The notes under the pieces: model-generated
Database searches by the model: none
Told to the model about the DNA's origin: nothing
What the model saw: the letters and a program-made list of their open reading frames with translations, nothing else
In this document: positions 11,601 to 23,600 of the stretch, one piece after another
Layout of the letters: every line of letters starts with the position of its first letter
Position numbering within the stretch: the first letter of the stretch is position 1
Source of the DNA: Ctenosaura bakeri
Taxonomy: Eukaryota > Chordata > Lepidosauria > Squamata > Iguanidae
Reading direction: 5' to 3'
DNA: 64,000 nucleotides
Assembly (NCBI GenBank): GCA_948474755.1
Contig: CAOLHI010001442.1
Span: 434,001 to 498,000, forward strand
Position numbers and translations under genes: made by a program

Positions 11601-14600
11601 GCTAGAGCCCTCCCACACTGTCCAAAGCTGGTTTTTAGGCGGCATAAAGGGTTGTAGAAAAGGGAGAGAAGTTTCATTGTGTCAGAATTGCAGTACTAAT
11701 CTGTCATTGGATTTGTACCCTTGTTTGATTTCAGTGGAATTTCCAAGTGATCGTACTTGGATCGCAGCTGTTTTCCATTCTAATAGCTGAAATGTTTTTG
11801 TGAGCCACTACAATATGTATCAGAATCCAAATAGAGGAAAGTCTGTGTTCTCAAGTGCTTAATGTTAATTTTTGTTCATTTCTTGAAGGGCCGTGTGTTT
11901 GCTCCACGCAGTGTTGCAATAGTGGGCCATTCCATGGGTGGTCTTGTTGCAAGAGCACTGTTTACTCTTAAAAATTTTAAGGCAGACCTCCTCAACGTGC
12001 TTGTTACTCAAGCCACACCCCACGTTGCACCTGTAATGCCGTTAGATCAGTATCTTACTGGTAAGTTTCTTGGACCTGTGATATTCTGTCTTATTTTCGA
12101 TTTTCCATAGTACTTTTGAGTTACTGGGCAGACTTACACTATAGAAACCTTGTTCATTTTAATATATACCCTTCCTATCTTAAAATACAAGAAGTAAAAC
12201 AAACAAGATAGAGGATACATGTTGCAGAACAAAAGGATTAAACCTGGACTTACTCTTTCTAATTCTCTCTGGTGTCAGCTCAGATAGAAGTGTCTTATAC
12301 CGACACCAGAAAATGTTCATTCTTGAGCTCTGACAAACTCCTGTGGGGAGCATCTTCCATAATAGCATGATAGTCACTGAGAGTATCTTGCCACATGGCT
12401 CTACTGTTTCATCATGGTCTAGCAGTGATACTGTTAAAAGGATTTAGTTTGTCATGATGGGATTGAGGGAAAAGGGAAGTATTTATAGGCAGGGCCCATT
12501 CAGAGTTGCATAGGTAAAGCCAGACCCTTGTATAGTGTCTGACCTGTAACAGCTAAAAGGAAGCCAGTTCAAGACCACACAGCCATTGGTGTAAAACGGT
12601 TTTAGACCTCAGCCATTATAAGCGGTGAGATGTTGGCTTTGTGCCAACCATGAAATATCTTCCTATAGTAGTCATATGTGGAATGTATTTGAATTTTAGC
12701 AAAGTATAAGTAATGACTGCAATGCTTCAGTCTGACAGGAGCACAGAAATGATTGTAGATGGAATTAGTATAAAATATTCCAGGGTCCTTATTTGTCCCT
12801 CCAGATATTGTGTTGGTCCAGACAGACACAAACACTTCATCCTTCATCGACAGGCATTTTTCTTCACCCTGGCTTGCAGAATCTATCAGCTATCAGTACT
12901 TGTGTCTTCTCTAGGCTTAGTATCTCCTCATTCACTTCCATCTTGTTTGTGGCTAGGGACTGCTGTAGAATATAAAAGATAGAGTTGAGGCTGAGAATAG
13001 AAGGAGATACAGCACTGAGTGACATCATCTTGCGCCAAATCTCCTTTTGCTTTCATATGGTACTTTTTCGGTTTCTTCATGCAAGAGGAAAGATATAGTG
13101 GGCTCCTGTGGGACCACTTAAAGAAGGTTATGAGAAAAGGAGTAGCTGGTCAACCACCTTGCCAAGAATGAATGAAACAACTTGTTCTATGAGGATCCCT
13201 CCTGACACTTGATATCAACAATTCCTTAAAAATCAGTAACTTGTATTGCTGGTTGCATATCATCAGCTAGGACCATATCCAGTTTTAGTATAACACAGGC
13301 AGAGCTAAATCTCATGCTTGAATTCCAGAAAAAATAGCTTTTAGGAGGCTTTTTCCCCCTCAGATGGGAGCATTAAGTGACTATAGGGTGGCTTCAGTTT
13401 GGAAAATAGTGTTTAGTGTCATTTTATCATTCTACATTTTATTTCTATAAGTTTTTGTTTTTCTCAAAGCCCTCAGAATGAGTTCAGCTAAAATATAAGC
13501 AAATCATTCTGGCTACAAACCAAATTGGTAACGAGCCTGAGAATTCCAGTAGCTGAGTGCCCTGTAAGCTTGCAAAGGTTTGTTAATAGCTGGTAAGCTG
13601 ACTCCCGAGGATCAGTGGCAAGCGTTGACATTAGGTCCTTAGTGAAGAGAGTTGGTTATTTTAATCCTCCAAGGTGTGTGGGTGCTTCAGCTACTGTATT
13701 TTTCTGCTGCTTGGCTGTATTTTGACAGAACTGGAACACTAATGCTCAGTATTATGAATACCAAGTCTATGTAAAAAATCTTCAGCTTTCTAAACTCAGT
13801 CTTTGACTAACTGAGGTTTTATCAAAAAATGAAATAATTTGGATGGTGTGCCAATTGAAAGTTTTATTGTCCTTTCCAAAAAATCCAAGTACCTCTATAA
13901 AGGATTTTTTGTACTAAAAAAAAAAAATAACTAAAACCATCACCACATTGACTAAACCCACAGATACTGTTTCTTAAGACTCTTCCTTGTACCCTAAAAC
14001 ATTACAGTATCAAGGATAAATCAGTGTTAGTATAAATTAGCTATAACATAAATCTTATGTTACTCAAAAGTAATGAGAGTTGCTAATTCACAAAGAGCAG
14101 AAGTCTGCAACCATGGTTGCCTTGGTGACATGAATTTAATTCTGGAAAACAGAATTGGGAAGCAGTACCCAACAATAAACAGCAGTGGTATTTCTGATCT
14201 CTTTTTTTAAAAAAAGCTGCTGGCATTTTCTATGTTGAGCAGGTAAGTGAGGCTGCCGTGGTTTCTGTTGCTGTATCACTAATTCTGTAGTCCTTAACTG
14301 ATGGAGAAGGCATTGGCTGCACCACTGTCAAAATCTTTTTCTGACCTTCCAGTCTCATTCTCTTTACTGCTGCTTTCTCTTGTCCCCTCACTAAAGCAGC
14401 CTGTCTCCACTTCTTGTCCCCTGCCCCTTTCCCTAGACTTGTGTTCCCTAGCAGATATAAAAAATTCCTTAAAAATCAATAGCTTGTATTGCTGGTTGCA
14501 TAACATCAGCTAGGACCATATCCAGTTTTAGCATAACACAGGCATTTGCCACTGCAAATGAAAAGTGGCCTCTGGTTGGTCTTTCTTTTCCATCTCTACT

Positions 14601-17600
14601 TATCTCTACCCCACCAGAGAGAAGATAAATAATAAATTACAGGTGATGTTCCAATATATTGCTCTTGCATATTACTGTATAGTCATTTTTTTTACATTTA
14701 ACATTTTAGAATATATATTGTGAGGTATTTGTTATATTAACAGTTTGATTCTAATGTGTTTGATAGGAATTGCTTTAGTTTCAATTGGACTGTCTTCAAG
14801 GCTGCTGCCTTAATTTGGTTTGTGTGGGCTAATTCACATGTTTGCTTTTTTTGGTTTAGCACATGTGGGAGTCAGTCTTGTCTCTGCATATCTAGAACAA
14901 GTTACTGCTTATGGTGGTACCACAAAGCTCTCATCTGTGGTCAGATTCCTATCTAGTATTAATTTAGTGTATGGCCCTGATCACTAGTGAGAGAGGTGTG
15001 TTAGCATCTTTGACATTCTTTTTCTTCTTCTTTCCAACTGTGCAGACATGAGTGTGATTCTCATGTGTGCTAACCAAGAGAGTGCCATGTCTGAATTAGT
15101 CCTAAGAACTGAGGGTAAGTTGTCCTTTATTTATTTTGTATTGACTCACCTTCTTTTCATTTCCATGAAATTTGATCAGTGGTTTTAACAGCTACTTTTT
15201 TCAAGCTGTTGTCTCTCGATAAGTCCTACACTTCTATATTAAAGTTGAATTTTGAAACAATATTGTATCAGCTTACTAGGCATGGTGAACTGGCTCAGAA
15301 TGGTCTTTTCCTCTCCACCTCTTTTTAAAGGGAATTGGGAGAACAATATGCTTCAACAGCAGGTCTAGAAACTTAAGTAGTTACTGAACATATTTATATC
15401 CTTAAATAATACTGACTATTAAAACAATGTTTTCTCTCAGATTTTTATACAGCTGTAAACCATAACTGGATTCAGAAGGCTAAAGAAATAAGAAATCTTA
15501 CAACTCTTTCTGTAGCAGGAGGATTTCGAGATTATCAAGTTCGTTCAGGCTTGACTTTTCTGCCCAGATCAAGTCATCAATACTGTGCCTTATCTGTTGT
15601 GGTAAAACTCATTTTCTTTGAATTTGGTTTGCAATGTTAAGGGTCTTGTATAATGTTAAAGATTCTCATGAAAATTCTTGAGTGAGGTCACCCTTGCCGT
15701 AACATCTATCATAACTAGAATGATTGATGTTAAATTGATTGAGATCTCAGTCCTAGTGGAGACAGTGACATTTGTTACCAAATATATGTTGGGATCCTTT
15801 AATCCCCATAAGATTAGAAACATAAGGTATTATCTTTATGCCTGCTGTATAAATGGTTTTCCTCCAAAATGCCTCTTCTAAAAATGCTGTTCAGAGGCTG
15901 GCATATTTATATCAAAAATCTTGTGGGATGTGCCTAAGCTCTTGGGCTCGTCAAAAGTAGTTATATGAATCCTTTTCTAGACATTGTGATCTTGCATGCA
16001 GCTAAAAGCAATGATAGTCATTCAAGGAACTGCACAATTTATTTTGCATATCCAAGGCTGCTTTTTACACATGTGAATGAAGCACATCAGTTCTGAAAAT
16101 GAGTGGATGTTCCTGAGTTTGCTGTGTGGCATAGTGAATGTTTTGGATATATTTTTTAAAATGAAAAGCTCTGCAGAACATTATCTAAACTTGCCTTTTG
16201 AATTGCACACAGTTGGCTTTGTCGGTTTGTTGGCTTTCAGCCATATTTTTTCTGTATGAAGACTATAAGTTTCAAGTAATATTATTGTTCATTAAAGAAG
16301 AAATTGTTTAAATTGTTTCTTTAATAGAGTTCATCAGTTCCTCGAGTATGGGCATCAACAGACCATCTTTCAATAGTTTGGTGAGCACCTAAAAGCATGT
16401 TGGGTATCAGAATTCGCATTCAGTCATTCAGGAATTTCCTTTCACTGTTGTTTTGACATGTTACCCTTTCCCTTATGCTTTCTTATAGGTGTAAAGAACT
16501 GATCTTGGCTACTGTCAGAACTTTTTTTGACCTTATTGATGAAAATACTAAACAGGTTTGTACTTCTTGAGATTCAGCCGTCTCCTCCAGAAAAAAACAC
16601 TTACAGTCACAGTTTGAGGAATTTTGAATTACTATAAGTAATGAATATTTCAGTGTTATTGATGTTTGCTGTAATCTGTATTCTGTCAGAGATTAAGTTT
16701 TAGTAGAAATATGACTGATAAATCTAGCTATCCATCATTTGTCATGATAACATAAACTTCTTGGATGTCACTTCTTAGATAACAGAAGATCCACAAAAGA
16801 GAATGCTAATCTTGAAGCATCACTTTCTGAAGCATCCATCAAAATTCTTTGAAGAAAGGCCTGAATTAATTACTGAACTAACAGGTTTAAATGTTTTACC
16901 AATTCATCTAAGATAAAGGTTAATAGTGAAATCTGGTGATTTAGGTTTGATGTAGCACTCAGATGGAGGAAGTTCCATTCAGTTTTTCCATCTGTATTTT
17001 GTACAATGGTGTGAAGGACAGCCAGGGGCCAGGAGAGCACATTGGGTTTAAGCTCAACCTTGCAAGGTAGAATGCCACTATTTCTGTCTGAATAGCCTGA
17101 GCCAGGAGAATTCTAGGTATCACAGAATGTCTCCAGGCTGTGAGACAATACAAGGCCAAATTCTTCACCTTCTGTTCCCAGGCCAGAAACCAGGAAGCTG
17201 TAGAAATTAACCAAATAGTCAGGTAGTACTATGAATATTTGAAATGAGTTCTCACTTACATTGAAGTGAATTTATTTACAAGGGTAAAGGGAACAAGACA
17301 GCATTTAAAAAAAACAGAGTCAAGATTGTGACAATAAAGATTACATGCATTGGTAGAAAACAAGAAAGCTATCTAACCTAGAAATCTTCTTAGTAACAGA
17401 ACTGATAGAAGCACCCAGAATCAGGGTGTGGGGTGAGGAAGAAATCTGAAATCTTTCACAGATGACTTGGTACCACTTTCTGTTGGGTAAATTTCATGGG
17501 ATTTGCAGTCTTAACATCTTGTGGGGGCACATCCCAACCCTTAGCACACAGGATTTATTTTTAGGAATTCAGTGTATTCTGTGATTTCGTTTCATTATAT

Positions 17601-20554
17601 GTTTGGCTAGCTGCCCCATTACATTTGAGGCAATGAATGTTTATGCATTATTACATTTATTCTTTATTTGTATTGGACTGTAGCCTCTGCCAAAATGCTT
17701 AGTTTGTGGAACCTGTCCGTATTCTTTGTGAATGTTTCCTCATCACCCTGCTGCCCTATGCAGACAAATGGACAAGGATATGGCAGAGGGACCTCTCAGA
17801 TTCATATAGGCCTCTACCTCAGGAGCCAACAGTTGCCCAAATCTAGCATCTCCCAACTGCATTATTTAAACCAGATTTTCTGGTATTGTAAAGTAGCATG
17901 CAAACTATATGAAGTGCTGAAAAAAGAGGTTTTATAATGATTTTTAGAAATCATTGTATCTGCTATCCCATTAGAATCGAGCAATAAAAATATGACTAAA
18001 TACCTGTGTGTGTGTGTGTGTGTAATTTTCAGTTAGAAAACAAACAATTATGGTTCTGTAAGAAAGGAGTATGTGAGTTTTATTCCTGAATAAGGAATTA
18101 AGTTCCTTTTTTTCCCCTAGGATCATTGAGATGGATCCAGATAAAATCTTCAAAATGGTCATACACAGGGTATAATGTAAGTAATGTTTCTTCATCATGA
18201 TCTTTTTAATGTGATTAATATTTTTCTGCCTAGTTTCAGACAATCTTTACCAGCCTTCCTTAGAGATTGCAAGAATTGAACCCAGGATCTTCTGAATGCA
18301 AAACATTTTTTAAAAGCTCAATTTAAAAATCAAAACAATCAAATGGGGAAAAGAAAACAAAGGTGAGAAAATACATGGTGCATGATTTTAGGCTAGGCAT
18401 ATGCCTTAGTGTAAACTTAGCATGCTTATCTAGGAAAAGCATTTACTTTGAGTTAGTGTCTATAAAATAGATATTCATCCTTGATTGCAGCAGTAAACTC
18501 TTCTGATTATTGCCCAATTAATGACGAGTATTTGTCTTTCTGGCTTTAGAGCTGCAGTAAGAGCATACATGGTCCAATCGTGTTGACTATCAGTTTACTT
18601 TGAAGTCCCAGAAATGTAGCATAAAAGTACATACATGCAAGCAGATGTTATTTACTGCTGAGCTACAACCTCTTCTCAAATGAATATTCCAGAACTGGGA
18701 ATGGCTAAGGAGATTTAAAAGCAAGACTAATGGTCTTGCTATTCCACTACCCAATAAACATGTTTATGTTTTTTCCTGAACAGGAATCGGATGGAAAATA
18801 CTTCACCTTTGGTCTCTCAAGCCACAGAAAATCATACAGTCATGTCTACTGTCAAAACAGTATGTTGGTGAGAAAATTATGTTCTTGTGATTGTGTGTTT
18901 GGGTGCTGGATTTTTATACATTTGATCTGCAAAAATTATTTAAATTTTTTTAAATTATTTAAATAAAAATTGTTTAAATAAAAAAATATTTATTTAAGTA
19001 CCATTTGGTAATGCAAAACCATGTCCTGTATAGGCATACCTTAATTAATGAAATAAATGTGTTTACTTTAAAATAAAATTTGGTAGCAGAGACAGAAACA
19101 GCACGGTATGAATAAGGACAAGTTCCTATACCACAAAAAAGAAGAGCAATTCAAGATGTTTCAGGAAATGTTTTATTCAGATCTTAGAGTGTGCATGTAT
19201 GTCGTATTAAAAAGCCAGATTATATAAGCCTTGTAGAAGTAAACAAAAACATTTTGAACCTTTGTAGACCACTTGAAGGCTTCTTCCAAAATTCAAGAAT
19301 ATCTCCCTTGCCTTTTTCCTCCTTTCACTCAGCACTGATCTAAATGCAGCCATCTAAATGAGAACAGTTCTCCCAAGCTTAGTCCTGAATACAGATGAAA
19401 GGAGCTCTGTAAGGGAGAAGCAAGGGTTGTATGAGCCTCCCCCATTTTCCTTGCCTTTTGTCCAGGTGCTTGCCTTCCTTCCCTGCACCTGGAAAAAAGC
19501 AAGGGATTCAGAGGAGAAGAATGTTGGAGGAGGCACACATGCACCTCACGAATTCGTGAAGGTGGAACCTGCAGATATGGAGGGAGGACTGTATAGTGGT
19601 GGACTTAGGAGTGGTAAATGTGATGGATGCTGATAAACATTTGTGGCCAAGTCTTGACTTGAGTTCATTGGAGTTCTGCACGTGCAGTTTTCACCAATTT
19701 CTCCTTCCCCCACCTCTTTTAAGCTTCCCTAAAGGTCTTGGGACTCTTCAAACCTACTTGGGACCCTCTGGACCAGTTTGGGGGAGTGCTAGAGAGTATA
19801 AGGAGAAGTTGACAGAGATCACCACCATCCACCTGTCCCCCATTAGGACACCTATGTTTTCTTGCCAAGTTCCTTTTCATTGTTGTGGGGCACAATTGTT
19901 GTGAACTCAGATTTAGACATTTTGGAGATTATGATTGAGCAGCAGACAAATATAACTTTCACCATTGCTTTTGGTAGACATTTAAGGAACAATTATATTA
20001 AATGTGTTGAAAAATGCAAGGATTAAATATTGTTTAATCAGCAAAACTGTCTTAAAGATAGAGTTTATGTAAAATATATTTTAATATATTTGTCTCTTTT
20101 TCCTTTGGCTTTATATAACAGGATACAAATAGTTGGATATATGGCTGTATAAATGGTACTTCATCTACATGGTAAGTCTATTTTATATTTCATAAAATAA
20201 AATAAAACTGCTTGGAGTAGAACCTGTTGTAAATGATTGCTATATTAATGTCTTTGAAATATAATGAGGATCACGGCTGTTAGAGATGCCTTATTGCATT
20301 GGTTTTAGTGTCAGACATTCTGGCCTTTATAGTCTTGTATTTCATACTGGGGATTCAAAGTACCTTAAAGCTGCCTTAATCCACTTCTTGGATTAAGCTG
20401 AATCCCTGTAATGCTAGGTTAGCTGTTTATTTGGCTGTAATGAGTGGAATCCTTCTGAGACTGCTAGGTTTTGAATGTACTCAGAAACAGCTAAAGTATC
20501 TTGCAGCTGGGTATAAACACAGAGGAAACAGGAAAAATAAATACACATTCAAAT

Positions 20555-20606
<52 letters not shown>

Positions 20607-23600
20607 GACATTCAGCACCTTGTACAACATTTTCATGGCTTAGAGTAGTTCCCAAACCCAATGATCAGTTTCTAGTATTCAAGATGGTTTGTACCTTCCC
20701 ATATTGGTATATAATACATCAGTTTATAAGCTAATGCTCTGTCATATTTTTTTAACAATTCTTATGATTGCAAAATCAGCCATTAGTAATATGTAGAATA
20801 GAATTATTTAAATGACATGCAGTTGTTAGTAGCAACTACCATATTTGCCAACATATAAGACACAACTTTTCCCCCAAAAAATACTGTTTGAAAATGGGGT
20901 GCGCCCTATACGCTGGCAAAGGTTGCGTCTAGGCATTCCCTGGCAGCTGCTGCTCCCTGAGGGAGAACAGCCCTGCCCTGTCCTTCCCTGGGATCAACCT
21001 AGCTCACCTCCCCTCTCTCTCTCCTTCCCTCCCTCCTTCCCACCTTCCTCACATGACCTTTCCCCTGGTTTCCAAAGGGTGGTTCAGCTCAGCGGCTGTC
21101 GCAAAACATGCCCATGAGGGGCCTTTCCTGCTCTAAGCTGAGCTGCACAAGGCAGTCAGACCATTCAAGGGAACTCATTGGCCAGCGAGGAGGCAGCTCA
21201 GGAATGTCTAGATACAAAATACGGTAGATTAGAAATGTACTAAAAAAATTTTCCCCAAAAAATACTGTTTGAAAACAGGATGCATCTTTTATGCTGGCAA
21301 ATATGGTAGACTAAGTCCCACTGATTTTACTAGATGTAGTCTTGGTATAATTAACATTGGACGTAACAGATTGTCACCAGAAGAAATGATCATGAATAGA
21401 TGGATCATTTACAGAATGTTATAGCACAGCCTGAAATAGACATGAAAGAGTTAGATTTTACTTTACTTTAACTTTACTTTACTTTACTTTAAATCGACAT
21501 TACCAACTAGGCCTCATTGGACTATTTTCTTTGGCATGTCATTCTTTGAAATAAAGAGATGAGATCATGCATTTTCCTCAGGGAAACAGTAGGCTGTCAT
21601 TCTCCCATTTCTCAGCCTAACCACGAGGAATGAGGGTGGGATCTTTCTCTAGCTCCCTCTGTACATAACAACCTATGGGACACTTATTGTAAGTGTCTGC
21701 TTTGGTCTAGAAAATAATGCACCTCCTTGCTATAAAACATTTACTTGCATCCATTGATCACCAGTAAATCTTTCATAACAGTGGCTTTGTCTCATCCTTC
21801 CTCTTGCCAGTTTGGATGTGGTGGTTCTAATTACATCTCCAGATTATCACATCATTGTTCAAAGTTTCTGCAGGTTCCAGTAGCTAGTAAGCATGTGCAG
21901 AAAGTAACTGGTCAAGATTAGGATAGTTCTCTTGGCTAGGGGCTTGTAAGATAAGTGTCCCATAAGGATATCTTGTAATACAGTCCATGACAGTGGTCAG
22001 TCTGCTGAAACAAGCCAGTTTCATAAACTGCATTTTGTCCAGATGTCACAACAAGCAGTGATTAATTTCAAATGGAAGTAAAAGTTAGCAGAGATTTGAA
22101 CCTGGTTCTCAAAATACATTGTGCATTGTTAACCACCATGCTGCACTAGCTTCAGGTACCAAAAATTATGGTAATTGTTTTCTAAATTTGTTTACTACTT
22201 AAAATACAGAAAAGATTTTCTTTTCTATTTTACATAGTGTAGCAGAAATCCAGAGACAGAGAGACCAAAGAGTAAAGGAAAAAGAGTTTATTAGGGCCAG
22301 GCTACATGGCTGGAATCGCTTCCGAAGCCAAGAGCCCCGAACTCAAGTTACAAGTCAGTTTTATAGGAACATAGTGCAAAGATATTCCCTCTTGCGCGCC
22401 CCTCTGAGGGACTGCAGCGTCTGCAATATTCTCTGACACCCTCTTACTCTTCAGATATTTACATTCCAGGCAATATGTTATAGAACATTTCATCAGTTAG
22501 CAAACCGTGACCGAAACTCTGTATTCATAAACAGAAACAACTCTCGTTATCATTGCTAACGCAGCATGTGGAAATCCCTTGACTTGTGACACACTTTCAG
22601 TTGATTCCTCATATTAGATTCTACAACTATGAGCATATATAGGGTCTTGTGGCTACCTAGACTGACCCTCTCTCAGAGTCTACTTCAGTAGTGATTGTGA
22701 TTTCTGTACTCAGTGATAGTGCAGCATGTGGAGGTTTTTTTTCACATTATGATAGTCACGAGTGAAAATACAAGATGTGACAATGTTCCATTAGCACGTC
22801 TGTAAGTACTAGCAGTTCAGCTGGGATTAGTGCAAGCAGCGACATTTCTTCAAGTATGGAAATCATGGTTTTGGTTTTGTTTGCAAATGGTATAAGCTTT
22901 GTCCACTGATATGACACCACTAAATACAGCCCTAAATGTGAAGGGCTTTGGAGAGTGCAAAGTGAAGATAGTTTAAAACTTAGGAGAAGAAGCGCGCAAT
23001 TTCATATCCCAATAGCCCTGACACAACTGACTTGGGAGATCATAAAGTGGTGGGAGAGACCTCTGTGTGGATCAGCTGCATGGAAAACATTTTGGTGGGC
23101 TAGCATGTGACAATTTTAATTTGCTACTACTATTACCACTAATATTGTCACTAATTAGTTTTGAATTTATTTCATTATAAAATATGTTCTACCTTCGATA
23201 TGTATAACCACAGAAGAAAGTAAAAAAAAAACTTACATAAAGCATTCTAGATACATATTCATGACCAATATATTGTGCAGTTCTTTGCATAACCTGCTTT
23301 CATCTGAACTTAATTTTCACAGTCTGCAAGCTGTTGATTTGACTTGGAAAGCTGAATTGCTACCAACAGTTAAGGTAAGATGAAACACCATGTTTGCCCA
23401 GGAACTAAAAACAGTTTTTAAGAATTTATTTGGTATTTTTAGAAGAACTAGCAAGAATATAAATTTGTTAAGCAGCCTAGTGCACTGAACATACAGTTCT
23501 CCCTCCTTATTCATCAGTCTGACCTTCATGAATTTGATTGTTCGTGAGGTGCCTGCTTGCCTCTCTCCCTCCCATGTCCTGGCCTTTTGCAGGTACAAAA

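Larger units (their letters stand above)
12061..15440 (+). other. PGAP1: Intron 4
   Basis: 3.4 kb between the GTAAGT donor and acceptor tttctctcag. It contains the candidate cassette exon 15046-15114 and two 81-bp near-identical segments (13220-13300, 14463-14543), listed separately. Otherwise unassigned sequence with a CT-rich patch at 14330-14450. Confidence 0.8.
20172..23322 (+). other. PGAP1: Intron 11
   Basis: 3.15 kb holding a CA/TA microsatellite, a MITE with compound ends, a TTTAC run, a SINE remnant and a possible LTR, all listed separately. About 20210-20550 and 22760-23320 are unassigned. Confidence 0.75.
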
